NCBI RefSeq assembly: GCF_900250115.1
Contig: NZ_LT984803.1
Span: 1 to 64,000 of the forward strand
Direction of reading: 5' to 3'
DNA from: Cupriavidus taiwanensis
Lineage (GTDB): Bacteria; Pseudomonadota; Gammaproteobacteria; Burkholderiales; Burkholderiaceae
Length of the DNA: 64,000 nucleotides
Shown: positions 1-11,693 of the stretch, in pieces
Position numbering within the stretch: position 1 is the first letter of the stretch
Layout: each line of letters begins with the position of its first letter
Position numbers and translations under genes: made by a program
Notes under the pieces: model-generated
Seen by the model: only the letters and a program-made list of their open reading frames with translations
Told to the model about the DNA's origin: nothing
Databases searched by the model: none

Positions 1-180
1 GGTCCGACGATTCTGGTTCTGTCTTAGCTGCCGGCCGTACTGACGCGTGTGCAGGTAGTGAAACCTGTTAGCGCGGACGGCACGAACAGGCCAGACCGGC
101 GATGCGCATACGTGATCCCCTGCCGCATCGCAGAACCCGCCATTTAAACGATTTTCCGCCGCCCTGTCAAGGCGGAACTC

Positions 181-430
181 TGTGTGCGACGGCACAATTG
201 CCACACCGCCATGGCGCCCCCGGTGCCCCATTGTCCACAACAGCCGGTGGGTAACTGAAAGCGCCCCGAGCGCCACCTCCAGCGCGCTCATCCACAGGCG
301 AAGTCCCTGTTTTGCCTGAATTTTTGATCGTTTCCACACCCCGGAAACCCGCATGGCAGCGGGGGTTGTGCACACAAATCCACTGCATTTGCACAAGTTG
401 TCCACAGACTTATCCTTTGTGGATAACTCA
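181..430. other. oriC: Chromosomal replication origin region (oriC)
   Basis: The stretch ahead of dnaA holds several matches to the DnaA box TTRTCCACA: 231-239 (exact), 398-406 (exact), 418-426 (exact, opposite strand), plus one-mismatch copies at 288-296 and 366-374. The 9-mers lie next to a short AT-richer patch (about 405-430) in otherwise GC-rich DNA. Box clusters directly upstream of dnaA-dnaN-gyrB are the classical bacterial origin arrangement. No gene is convincing in 1-707; an rpmH gene, often found divergent here, must lie outside the window if present. Confidence 0.85.
398..426. promoter_or_regulatory. Inverted pair of perfect DnaA boxes
   Basis: TTGTCCACA at 398-406 and TGTGGATAA at 418-426 face each other across 11 bases. 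They are the two strongest DnaA binding sites in the region. They probably serve both initiation and autoregulation of dnaA. Confidence 0.75.
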
Positions 431-707
431 GGGGCGGGAGTACAATCCGGGTCCAAACACAACACGGGCTGCGTGGCGCAGGCGCAACCCGGGCCCCCAC
501 CGCGACAACGCATGACTTTACGCACGCCAGTGCGGCGAGCCGGAAGGCTCGCTGGCGGCGGCATGGCATGCAGCGGTGCCCTTGCCGATGGGAATCTATT
601 CCCAATACGGTCGAGGGCGGCCCGGATCGCGCGGCGCATACGCCGCCCGTGGCGCACCCGGTGCCGCTGGCAAGGCGGCACCGGGTGCGATCACCCAACA
701 ACAAACA

Positions 708-2480
708 ATGCAAGATTTCTGGCAGGCGGCAGCCGCGCAACTCGAGCGCGAGCTGACGCCGCAACAGTTCAAAACGTGGATCAAGCCGCTGGCGCCCGTT
801 GCGTTCGATGAAGAAACGCACGCGCTGCGGATTGCCGCGCCCAACCGTTTCAAGCTCGACTGGGTCAAGAGCCAGTTCTCCGGGCGCATCACCGCACTGG
901 CCTGCGAATACTGGGAAGCGCAGGTCAGCGTCCAGTTCGTGCTCGATCCGGCCGCGTCGGGCCGTGCCGCCGCCTATATGCAGCCGGCCCAGCCCGGCAT
1001 GGGTCCAGGACCGGGCATGGGCGGCATGGACGGCCACGCAGCACCGGGTACGGCCATGGCCGGCTATCCCGGCGCCCAGCCCGGTGCCCAGCCGTTGGGC
1101 GGCCAGCCTTCGTTTGCCATGCCCGGGCAGCCCGGCTATGGCGAGTACCCCACCGCACCCGCGTACGGCATGGGTCAGCCGCCATACGGCAATCCGGCCG
1201 GCATGCCGTCCGCAGCCCCGGTCCCGGCCGGCGCGCGCGCCCAGGCTCCCGGCATGGGCGGCCAGCACCCTGGCCAGCACCACCTGCAGCACAACGCCGA
1301 CATGGGCGAGATCGACGTGGTCCAGATGGACCCCGCCGAAGCCAGCGCCCGCTCCTACCGCGCGCCGCAGCAGGCCCAGCACCCGCAGCACGCGCATGCA
1401 GCGATGGGCGGCGGCGCGCAAGGCATGCCTGGCCACCAGCCCAGCGACACGGTCCACGAGCGCTCGCGCCTGAACCCGATCCTGACGTTCGACAACTTCG
1501 TCACCGGTAAAGCCAACCAGCTCGCCCGCGCCGCCGCCATCCAGGTCGCCAACAACCCGGGCAAGTCGTACAACCCCCTGTATCTCTATGGCGGCGTGGG
1601 CCTGGGCAAGACCCACCTGATCCACTCCATCGGCAACCACATGCTGATGGAAAACCCGCGCGCGCGCATCCGCTACATCCACGCCGAGCAGTACGTGTCC
1701 GACGTGGTGAAGGCATACCAGCGCAAGGCGTTCGACGAATTCAAGCGCTACTACCACTCGCTCGACCTGCTGCTGATCGACGATATCCAGTTCTTCTCCG
1801 GCAAGAACCGCACGCAGGAAGAGTTCTTCTACGCCTTCGAGGCCCTGATCGCCAACCGGGCGCAGGTGATCATCACCAGCGATACCTACCCCAAGGAAAT
1901 CACCGGCATCGACGACCGCCTGATCTCGCGCTTCGACTCCGGCCTGACCGTGGCGATCGAGCCGCCCGAGCTGGAAATGCGCGTGGCGATCCTGATGAAG
2001 AAGGCCGCCGCCGAGAACGTGAACGTTCCGGAAGAAGTCGCCTTCTTCGTCGCCAAGCACCTGCGCTCCAACGTGCGCGAGCTGGAAGGCGCGCTGCGCA
2101 AGATCCTGGCGTTCAGCAATTTCCACGGCAAGGACATCACCATCGAGGTGACGCGCGAAGCGCTGAAGGACCTGCTGACGGTGCAGAACCGGCAGATCTC
2201 GGTGGAGAACATCCAGAAGACCTGCGCGGATTTCTACAACATCAAGGTCGCTGACATGTACTCGAAAAAGCGGCCTGCCAATATTGCCCGTCCGCGCCAG
2301 ATCGCGATGTACCTGGCCAAGGAGCTGACGCAGAAGAGCCTGCCCGAGATCGGCGAACTCTTCGGCGGCCGCGACCACACCACCGTGCTGCACGCCGTGC
2401 GCAAGATCGCCGACGAACGAAGCAAGGATGCGCAGCTAAACCACGAGCTGCACGTGCTGGAGCAGACGCTCAAGGGTTGA
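708..2480 (+). CDS. dnaA: Chromosomal replication initiator protein DnaA
   Basis: The initiator binds DnaA boxes at oriC and, as an ATP-bound oligomer, melts the origin and loads the replicative helicase. The start at 708 (MQDFWQ) gives 590 residues and matches the family N terminus; an upstream in-frame ATG at 576 adds 44 residues that do not look like DnaA. Domain I is about residues 1-85. Domain II, about 90-255, is an unusually long Met/Gly/Pro/Gln/His-rich linker. The AAA+ domain has Walker A GGVGLGKT (295-302) and Walker B LLLIDD (Asp358-Asp359). The C-terminal helix-turn-helix carries the signature [11 protein letters not shown] near residue 553. dnaN and gyrB follow on the same strand. 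Confidence 0.97.
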   Translation: MQDFWQAAAAQLERELTPQQFKTWIKPLAPVAFDEETHALRIAAPNRFKLDWVKSQFSGRITALACEYWEAQVSVQFVLDPAASGRAAAYMQPAQPGMGPGPGMGGMDGHAAPGTAMAGYPGAQPGAQPLGGQPSFAMPGQPGYGEYPTAPAYGMGQPPYGNPAGMPSAAPVPAGARAQAPGMGGQHPGQHHLQHNADMGEIDVVQMDPAEASARSYRAPQQAQHPQHAHAAMGGGAQGMPGHQPSDTVHERSRLNPILTFDNFVTGKANQLARAAAIQVANNPGKSYNPLYLYGGVGLGKTHLIHSIGNHMLMENPRARIRYIHAEQYVSDVVKAYQRKAFDEFKRYYHSLDLLLIDDIQFFSGKNRTQEEFFYAFEALIANRAQVIITSDTYPKEITGIDDRLISRFDSGLTVAIEPPELEMRVAILMKKAAAENVNVPEEVAFFVAKHLRSNVRELEGALRKILAFSNFHGKDITIEVTREALKDLLTVQNRQISVENIQKTCADFYNIKVADMYSKKRPANIARPRQIAMYLAKELTQKSLPEIGELFGGRDHTTVLHAVRKIADERSKDAQLNHELHVLEQTLKG

Positions 2481-2486
2481 TGGATG

Positions 2487-2514
2487 GCCTTCCCGGCCGT
2501 AGACCGGGAAAGGC
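2487..2514 (+). terminator. Hairpin after dnaA, possible weak terminator
   Basis: GCCTTCCCGG and CCGGGAAAGGC form a stem a few bases after the dnaA stop, followed only by a short ATTTTG tract. The poor U-run makes termination partial at best. The rest of the 368-base gap to dnaN holds no gene that I can support. Confidence 0.4.
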
Positions 2515-2732
2515 GCATTTTGAAGGGCCGGCCCCCGAGGCTGGCATACTGTAGGGTGCGCGCCACGAACAACCCGTGGCGCCTGGGGAATCAACGTCAG
2601 CATCGCCGGAGCAAAAGTCCGGAAAGTGGCCACCGATAAGGCTTTGCGGTGAGTCGGGCCGGGATGGCAGGCGCGTTCAGTGCCAGCGTGGCTTTTTGTG
2701 CACAGCTGGCCCGCCAGCCGGTCCCGCCCCGC

Positions 2733-2762
2733 TTCACCGCAGCGGCTTATCCTTGGTACAAT
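2733..2762 (+). promoter_or_regulatory. Possible dnaN promoter
   Basis: A -10-like TACAAT at 2757-2762 lies 18 bases after TTCACC (2733-2738), a poor -35 match. The dnaA-dnaN gap of 368 bases leaves room for an independent dnaN promoter. This is pattern matching only. Confidence 0.35.
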
Positions 2763-2848
2763 GGCACATTAACTCCTTGATTCCTAAGTGAATTTGGAGT
2801 TGTTTGCGTTCTGCGGTCGCCGACTACAAACGACGAAGGATAAATTCA

Positions 2849-3964
2849 ATGCAATTGGTCAAAACCTCGCGAGACAACCTGCTGCGTCCGCTGCAAATCG
2901 TGAGCGGCATCGTGGAGCGCCGCCACACCCTCCCGATCCTGGCCAACCTGCTGATTCGCAAGTCCGGGTCGAACGTGTCCTTCCTGTCGACCGACATCGA
3001 AATCCAGATCACCACGCATGCGGAATGCGGCGTCGGCAACGACAGCGTCGCCACCACCGTGGCCGCGCGCAAGCTGCTCGACATCCTGCGTGCCATGCCT
3101 GACGGCGACGTGGCCCTGTCGCTCAACGACAAGCGCATGACCGTGCAATCCGGCAAGAGCCGTTTTGCCCTGCAGACGCTCGCCGCCGAAGAATTCCCGA
3201 CCGTTGCCGAAGCCAGTGAATTCAACGCCAGCGTCACGCTGCCGCAGAAGACCTTCAAGCACCTGCTGGCGATGGTTCACTTCGCCATGGCGCAGCAGGA
3301 CATCCGCTACTACCTGAACGGCATGCTGCTGGTGGTGGAAGGCAAGAAGGTCATGGCAGTCGCCACCGACGGCCACCGCCTGGCTTACTGCGGCGTGGAA
3401 CTGGAACAGGAAGCCGCTGGTGTTGGCTCGCGCCAGGAAGTCATCATCCCGCGCAAGACCATCCTGGAACTGCAGCGCCTGCTGGAAGACAACGACGATC
3501 CGGTGACGGTGCAGCTGGCCGCCAACCAGGTCAAGTTCACGTTCGCCAATATCGAACTGATTTCCAAGCTGGTCGAAGGCAAGTTCCCTGACTTCCAGCG
3601 CGTGATCCCCAAGGGCTACAAGAACGCCTTCGCGATCGACCGCGTGCGCCTGCAGCAGGCGCTGCAACGCACCGCGATCCTGACCACCGACAAATTCAAG
3701 GGCGTGCGCTGCATCCTCGACACGCACATGCTCAAGATCAGCTCCACCAACGCCGACCAGGAAGAGGCGCAGGAAGAGCTGGAACTCGATTACTCGGGCG
3801 ACGCGCTCGACATCGGCTTCAACGTGACCTACCTGCTCGACGTTCTTGCCAACCTCAAGACCGAGCAAGTGCAGGTCAGCCTCGGCGACTCGAATTCGAG
3901 TGCGCTGATTACCGTGCCGGAAGACGACAACTTCAAGTACGTCGTCATGCCGATGCGCATCTGA
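2849..3964 (+). CDS. dnaN: DNA polymerase III sliding clamp, beta subunit
   Basis: The ring-shaped clamp tethers DNA polymerase III and repair enzymes to DNA. The start at 2849 (MQLVKTSRDN) is the conserved beta-clamp N terminus; it gives 371 residues, close to the usual size, and has GAAGGA eight bases upstream. An earlier in-frame ATG at 2804 would add 15 residues without a better ribosome site. The three-fold clamp architecture is covered to the conserved C-terminal end (YVVMPMRI), where partner proteins dock. It lies between dnaA and gyrB in the standard origin order. Confidence 0.97.
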   Translation: MQLVKTSRDNLLRPLQIVSGIVERRHTLPILANLLIRKSGSNVSFLSTDIEIQITTHAECGVGNDSVATTVAARKLLDILRAMPDGDVALSLNDKRMTVQSGKSRFALQTLAAEEFPTVAEASEFNASVTLPQKTFKHLLAMVHFAMAQQDIRYYLNGMLLVVEGKKVMAVATDGHRLAYCGVELEQEAAGVGSRQEVIIPRKTILELQRLLEDNDDPVTVQLAANQVKFTFANIELISKLVEGKFPDFQRVIPKGYKNAFAIDRVRLQQALQRTAILTTDKFKGVRCILDTHMLKISSTNADQEEAQEELELDYSGDALDIGFNVTYLLDVLANLKTEQVQVSLGDSNSSALITVPEDDNFKYVVMPMRI

Positions 3965-4116
3965 TGATCCGGTAACAGGACACGCAGACCACGAGATACC
4001 GGAGCAGCAAACGGCACGCTTTGACACCCGGCCCCGGCCGGAACGTCCATGGGATGACCATCCCGCAGCGGGGGCAGGATCGGAACGATCCGCGCCCCTT
4101 TTGCCGTTTTTAGTAA

Positions 4117-6741
<2,625 letters not shown>

Positions 6742-6840
6742 TTTGTGCTGCCACTTTAGTGCGGCTCTGTGCCCGAATATACCAAAGCCCTAACACAGTT
6801 ACTCGGCTGCCTTGAGCGGCGTTGATTTGAAACATGCAGG

Positions 6841-6866
6841 AACCCGGCCGTTCGGCCGGGTTTTTT
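6841..6866 (+). terminator. Rho-independent terminator of gyrB
   Basis: AACCCGGCCG-TTCGGCCGGG followed by six T residues forms a compact GC-rich hairpin with a U-run 100 bases after the gyrB stop. It closes the dnaA-dnaN-gyrB block and marks the left edge of the accessory island. Confidence 0.9.
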
Positions 6867-7174
6867 GCATTTTAATCGGTCTGGCATTTGCTCAGCAAAC
6901 GTGGCGCGACACCTCGCGATGAACGGTAGAAGAACGACCGCCGATGGAATGAAAACGACCGAACCCCGACCGTACATCCCTGCCCTCCGTCTAGGGGAAT
7001 GGATTCGCCGGCCATTTATGGGTAAGCTACATGGGACTCTAACTGCTCGTGCTCTCCTTCTGGCGGCGGAAAAAGTACGACGTGCAATAACTTCGCCATA
7101 CAGTCGGTAGGGGAAGCGCATCGGGGCTGGCACTTTAGTCCTAAAGGAATAAGAGCAAAGAGGGAGCACGGATT
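6867..7174. other. Non-coding leader of the accessory island
   Basis: No convincing gene. The possible reading frames here have no recognisable family and no ribosome site. The composition is less GC-rich than the core genes. It should carry the promoter of the methyltransferase operon, but I see no clear -35/-10 pair. Confidence 0.5.
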
Positions 7175-8143
7175 TTGTCAACGAATACAAGAAGCATACT
7201 AAGATATCCCGGGAGCAAGGCTCGATTTAGCAATTTCATCGCGAAAACCCTCGTGTTGAACACGCCGAAGCCGCGGCTATTTGTCGAGCCGTTTTGCGGG
7301 GGGGCCAGCGTCTCGATTGCACTTCTCGAAAACGAAGTGGTCGAGGATGTGGCTATTAATGATGTCGACTCGTTGATTGGTGCGCTGTGGTCGACAGTGT
7401 TTTCCAAGGCCGGGGCGAATTGGCTTGCGGCTCAGGTCCAGACTGTGCCTCTGACGATTGAGGAATGGAAGCGGCAGAAAGCCTTAACCCCCTCGAGCAT
7501 TCGCGAGGCTGCACTCAAGTGTTTGTTTCTGAATCGCACCTCGTTCAACGGGATCCTTCACAAATCGGGACCCCTCGGAGGGTGGGGGCAACGGAACATC
7601 AAGATAGACGTGCGGTTCAACCGCGAAAGGCTGGCGGCCCGCATTCTCGAACTTTGCAAGCTGCGTGCCCATGTCACAGTGTGCAATGAAGCCTGGAGTC
7701 ACTTCTGCATGCGTTTCGTCGAGGACCAGCGCGCGATCTTCTACCTGGACCCACCCTACTTCCATAAAGCCGAACAGCTCTATGGGCACATATTCGACGA
7801 GACTGAGCATGAACAATTGCGTGACTTCTTGCAGGATTGTCCACAGCCGTGGCTTCTGTCCTATGACGATGCTCAGGAGGTGCGTGATCTCTACGCGGAG
7901 GTCACTACAAAAGCACGCGTGATCGACAACTCGTATTCGACCCACCCTCTCGGAGGCTGCTCCTTCATCGGTCGCGAACTGGTCTACACAAACATGGCGA
8001 GGCTTCCCGCGGCCGCCAAACGCGATGCCGAGCATGTGGGCATGACGGTAAAGAAGGCCGGGCGCGCGCGCGCGAGTAGCGATAACGCATTGAGGTTCCC
8101 CATTTCTCTGTCGGCGTCCGAATCTGCGGCGACGCCCCAATAA
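7175..8143 (+). CDS. D12-class DNA adenine N6-methyltransferase (Dam-like)
   Basis: Predicted to transfer a methyl group from S-adenosylmethionine to the N6 of adenine in a specific DNA site. Of 322 residues, the N terminus has the D12-family opening RYPGSK and motif I FVEPFCGG (residues 36-43, SAM binding); catalytic motif IV DPPY is at 192-195. The order motif I, target-recognition region, motif IV is that of Dam/DpnM-type alpha-class enzymes. The start is a TTG at 7175 with AGGGAG upstream; no better ATG lies nearby. It is the first gene of an operon with the HerA and NurA genes (27-base gap to the next). In that context it probably marks self DNA. The target sequence cannot be predicted. 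Confidence 0.88.
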   Translation: MSTNTRSILRYPGSKARFSNFIAKTLVLNTPKPRLFVEPFCGGASVSIALLENEVVEDVAINDVDSLIGALWSTVFSKAGANWLAAQVQTVPLTIEEWKRQKALTPSSIREAALKCLFLNRTSFNGILHKSGPLGGWGQRNIKIDVRFNRERLAARILELCKLRAHVTVCNEAWSHFCMRFVEDQRAIFYLDPPYFHKAEQLYGHIFDETEHEQLRDFLQDCPQPWLLSYDDAQEVRDLYAEVTTKARVIDNSYSTHPLGGCSFIGRELVYTNMARLPAAAKRDAEHVGMTVKKAGRARASSDNALRFPISLSASESAATPQ

Positions 8144-8170
8144 GTCAAACGAACTCGGGAGGAGAGTTGT

Positions 8171-10252
8171 ATGGCCAACGGATTCATCAACAAAGTGTTG
8201 CCCACTGGATTGCTACAGCTCTTGGGCGATTACGCAACCAATCACGTTGGCTATGTCTACTCGATAGGCTTTACCGACGCGCTAGTGCTGACCAACGACC
8301 GCTGGAAGGAGAGCGTAGGCGGCATTCCCCACAACAGCTTCCTAGTGGCTACTGCCTTTAACCCGGCCGATCCCGCGTCTACCAAGAGCGAATTCGACCG
8401 CGAAGTAGTCTTGCTCCGTGTGCTGGGCCCCGCAGCCCTGCCATCGGACGGCGAGATGATCCGCACTCGCATTGAGCACAACCAGCGCCGCGAGGACAAA
8501 GACAAATTCCCAACCGACCAGTCCGACGGCTACGACGCACTAACGCAAAGCGAGCTACAGTTCGCCGGACTCGAGTGCCGCATCCTAGGTACTTTCTACC
8601 TCGAAGATGGCCAGTTGAAGCTCGGAAGCGACCTGGAGAACTACTTCGCCTCCACACGCCTTCGCGTCTACAAGCCTCGCGCCGAGGCTCTCCAGCAGAT
8701 CGTGAACCACATCAATCCCGAGAAGATTGCGGCGATGGAGGCCGATGCCAAGGCCGCTGGCTTCAAGAACACCCCGACGGCGATCACCATCGGCACCGTG
8801 CGCTACACATCCACGGCCCGTTTGCATCGTGGCCCGCAAGAGCCCAAGGTCAAGGTCATGATCCAACCATCGGATTTCTTGGCGCGACGCACAGCGGTAC
8901 TAGGCATGACCCGCACGGGTAAGTCGAATACGGTGAAGACGACGGTGGCGTCGGTTGCCATGGCCGCCAAGCGAGACGGCATTAAGGTTGGCCAGATCAT
9001 CTTCGACCTCAATGGCGAATACTCCAATGCCAACCACCAGGACGACGGCAGCTCCATTGCTGAGGTTTTCCAGAGCGACTGCGTGCGTTACCGCGCGATC
9101 GACACGCCGGGCTTCGAAGACCTGCGCACAAACTTCTACGAGCAGCCGGCTGAGGCGCTGAACTTGCTCTCGAAGCTGCTGGTCAACGACCCATTCCGCA
9201 ACCAAACGGACCTGCAACAGTTTCTCGATAGCGGTCTCGAGGAGCCGGATCCGACGGACATGTCCAACCACAAACGCTGGGAGCAGCGGGTGGCTGTCTT
9301 CCAGGCGATCCTGCAATCCGCAGGCTTTCCGGCGCCTGCTGGCTTTGTGGTGAAGTTCCCAGCAAACTCCACCGTAGTGCAAGCCGTGGAAGCCGCCGGA
9401 GGTCCCAAGCCGACGGCTATTGGCAAGGGCATATATTCGTTGCCTGTGAAGGATGCCGCCGAGTGGTTCCAGTCTGCTCGCGCGCTAAATTATCAGCTTC
9501 GTGATCAGCAGAAGCAGGCAAATCAGCCGACGAAGGGCTTTGTCAATTCCTCAGGCAATCCGTGGGTGGACCCGATGATGGAGTCCTATTTGAACGTGCT
9601 TGCGCGCGCAAATGCCACTGGCACATCGATACGCGGGTTCAGAGCTTTGGTGCCCTGCAAGGACTACCATTCGGCCAAGCGCCAGGGCGATGTGGTCAAG
9701 GAGGTAGTAGGCCATCTCTGGAACGGCAAGATTGTGATCCTGGATCTGTCTGCAGGCCCGGTCGACGTGCGCACAGTACTCTCGCGCCGCATAGCGCAGC
9801 AGATCTTTGATACCTCGTTCCGCGTCTATAACTCTGGGAAGATGCCACAGAACATCGTCATCTATGTCGAGGAGGCGCACAACCTGATTGGCAAGAAGGA
9901 AGAACTAACCTCGACCTGGCCGCGGATCGCCAAGGAGGGTGCGAAGGCTCGCATTGCTTTTGTGTATGCGACCCAGGAACCGTCGTCAATTCACCCCAAC
10001 ATCCTGGCTAATACCGAAAACTGGTTTGTCACCCACCTCAACAACGACGACGAGCTCAAGGCGCTCGGCAAGTTCTATGACTTCGCCGACTTCTCGGCTT
10101 CGCTCAAGGTCTCACAGGACGTCGGTTTCGCACGTATCAAGACGCTATCGTCCCCATTTGTGATACCAACACAAATTGACCGTTTCACCCCCGCTCTGCT
10201 GCAAGCCGAGCTTGGCAAGCTCGCGGACATGCAGTCCGGCACGGGCAAGTGA
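8171..10252 (+). CDS. herA: HerA-type DNA translocase/helicase ATPase
   Basis: A FtsK/HerA-superfamily hexameric motor expected to translocate along duplex DNA and to partner with a NurA nuclease. The N-terminal 200 or so residues form the HAS-barrel-like/variable region. Walker A is GMTRTGKS at 245-252 (Lys251). FDLNGEY (Asp279-Glu283) is typical of HerA. A second acidic motif, IYVEEAHNL (Glu567-Glu568), is Walker B; CATQEPSSI-type sensor residues follow (here YATQEPSSI). At 693 residues it is longer than archaeal HerA (about 500), with an extra block between 280 and 530. GGAGGAG lies six bases before the ATG. It is followed after 10 bases by the NurA-like gene. The pairing of a bacterial HerA with NurA and an adenine methyltransferase is unusual. 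Confidence 0.85.
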   Translation: MANGFINKVLPTGLLQLLGDYATNHVGYVYSIGFTDALVLTNDRWKESVGGIPHNSFLVATAFNPADPASTKSEFDREVVLLRVLGPAALPSDGEMIRTRIEHNQRREDKDKFPTDQSDGYDALTQSELQFAGLECRILGTFYLEDGQLKLGSDLENYFASTRLRVYKPRAEALQQIVNHINPEKIAAMEADAKAAGFKNTPTAITIGTVRYTSTARLHRGPQEPKVKVMIQPSDFLARRTAVLGMTRTGKSNTVKTTVASVAMAAKRDGIKVGQIIFDLNGEYSNANHQDDGSSIAEVFQSDCVRYRAIDTPGFEDLRTNFYEQPAEALNLLSKLLVNDPFRNQTDLQQFLDSGLEEPDPTDMSNHKRWEQRVAVFQAILQSAGFPAPAGFVVKFPANSTVVQAVEAAGGPKPTAIGKGIYSLPVKDAAEWFQSARALNYQLRDQQKQANQPTKGFVNSSGNPWVDPMMESYLNVLARANATGTSIRGFRALVPCKDYHSAKRQGDVVKEVVGHLWNGKIVILDLSAGPVDVRTVLSRRIAQQIFDTSFRVYNSGKMPQNIVIYVEEAHNLIGKKEELTSTWPRIAKEGAKARIAFVYATQEPSSIHPNILANTENWFVTHLNNDDELKALGKFYDFADFSASLKVSQDVGFARIKTLSSPFVIPTQIDRFTPALLQAELGKLADMQSGTGK

Positions 10253-10262
10253 GGAGGCAGCA

Positions 10263-11618
10263 ATGCCCTACGATGGACAGCAAGCCGGTAAGCGCGGGCA
10301 CGCGGACCTGATCAAGAACAAGGATGTCGCAGACTTCCTTGGCCAGTGCACCTACATAAAGGCACCTGGTCCGCAGGAGGGTGAGGCAATCGCTGACACC
10401 TACTTGGAAGCGGCCATGGCTGATAACCCGCCGGGATTCGTGGCGGCCTCTGACTCAAGCCCATTCTCGGACCCGATCTCCAAGCAGTTCCCTAGCACGC
10501 AGGTCGGCTATGTGAAGACGAGCCTGATCGGCTTTGATATGCATCGCTTTGACGGGCTCTACCAACAGCACAGCAATTTTGTGGATCCGCACGCGGTGGC
10601 CGCAATCCACAACGATGCACACACCATTGCTTTCACGCTGCCCGGCTCCAACCTCTGCTACAAGGGCACCGCCACCGTACAGGACGGTTTCCGTCTGGCT
10701 GTCTTCGAGCAATTTTCCGACAATCGCACCCGCATCGACACGGGTTTGAACATCGCCGAGATGTTGCTATTCCTCGAGGGCGGCAAGGTCAAGGTCAGCA
10801 AGTGTCCGCGTTGCGGCGCAGAACACTGCTTCATTTTCTCCAAGGGCGAAGAGAGGGTGACTTGTCCGGGCTGCCAGGGCGAAGTGTTCTTGACCGACGC
10901 CCTGCGGCTACACGAGCAAATTTCGGATCACGGCGACAATAGCGCTGCAATCACGCGCTTCATGAACGCCGCCGAGCATCTGCAAGTGGCTGTTCTTGTC
11001 AAGTTCATGGCGGACAAGAACCTCGAGATGCTTGCGGATAGCGCCATCATGCTCGATGGACCACTGGCACTCTTTGGCCAGCCAGCCAAGTTTCACGCGA
11101 GCCTGCAGTGGTTCTATAACGATGTGTTCGACAAATGCCGAGCGAAAGGACTGGCCTCGCCGGTGATCATGGGGCTACAGAAGGAAGGGCAGGTAATGGA
11201 GCACGCGCGTTCGCTTGCCCAATACTTGAAGCCCGGGACATTTTCCGTGGTCTCCGATGCCTACCGCGACAAATACATCAACGGTATTCCAGCCCTCACC
11301 GAGAATTTCGGGCACGAGACATACTACGGGCAGGACTTCATCTTCAAGACAGCAGCGGGGCAGATTTTTGACTTCTGCTTGGCTTATCCCCTGTCCGACA
11401 AGAAGGATCGCGCGAGTTTTGCAAAGAAGAAGGCTGAACCACAGCGGTATGCCGAGTGGCTCCCACGGGCTTTCAAGCTGATTGACCACTTACAATTCGA
11501 CCTCTATCAGAGTGCGGTGGTGCCGATCGCACTAGCCCATCGGCATGCATCTATTAGTTTGAAGCCCGGTGGAACTATGCTCAAAGTCCTAGCGAAGAAG
11601 CACTTAGAAGGGAAGTAA
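10263..11618 (+). CDS. NurA-like nuclease with inserted zinc ribbon
   Basis: Predicted RNase H-fold nuclease working with the preceding HerA motor. The NurA signatures are an N-terminal acidic motif SDSSP (Asp64), a second acidic motif MLDGPLALF (Asp265) and a C-terminal PIALAHRHA motif with His426. Between the first two lies a zinc-ribbon-like insert: Cys181-x2-Cys184 and Cys201-x2-Cys204, with Cys189 nearby. I do not know this insert in classical archaeal NurA. The start at 10263 (MPYDGQQ) is supported by GAGGAGG upstream and a 10-base spacing from herA, indicating translational coupling. Length 451 residues. The family call rests on motif order and the HerA neighbour; overall similarity cannot be scored here. 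Confidence 0.72.
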   Translation: MPYDGQQAGKRGHADLIKNKDVADFLGQCTYIKAPGPQEGEAIADTYLEAAMADNPPGFVAASDSSPFSDPISKQFPSTQVGYVKTSLIGFDMHRFDGLYQQHSNFVDPHAVAAIHNDAHTIAFTLPGSNLCYKGTATVQDGFRLAVFEQFSDNRTRIDTGLNIAEMLLFLEGGKVKVSKCPRCGAEHCFIFSKGEERVTCPGCQGEVFLTDALRLHEQISDHGDNSAAITRFMNAAEHLQVAVLVKFMADKNLEMLADSAIMLDGPLALFGQPAKFHASLQWFYNDVFDKCRAKGLASPVIMGLQKEGQVMEHARSLAQYLKPGTFSVVSDAYRDKYINGIPALTENFGHETYYGQDFIFKTAAGQIFDFCLAYPLSDKKDRASFAKKKAEPQRYAEWLPRAFKLIDHLQFDLYQSAVVPIALAHRHASISLKPGGTMLKVLAKKHLEGK

Positions 11619-11693
11619 GCGATACCTTAGCGGCGTGGTCGTTGGAGTGCTGGACCCAAGCAGTATGGCGCCTGATGTGCATGTCTAGCTTGC

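Noticed and set aside
576..707. N-terminal extension of DnaA from the ATG at 576
   Set aside because: The added 44 residues are Gly/Ala/Arg-rich, unlike DnaA domain I, whose conserved start is the Met at 708.
288..2393. Long leftward open frame across dnaA
   Set aside because: It is the mirror of dnaA codon structure in GC-rich DNA; composition is Val/Arg/His-rich with no family and no ribosome site.
6750..7140. Similar CACTTTAGT-containing words after gyrB and before the methyltransferase as attachment-site repeats
   Set aside because: Only about 12 matching bases, no integrase gene and no tRNA; too short to call an att pair.
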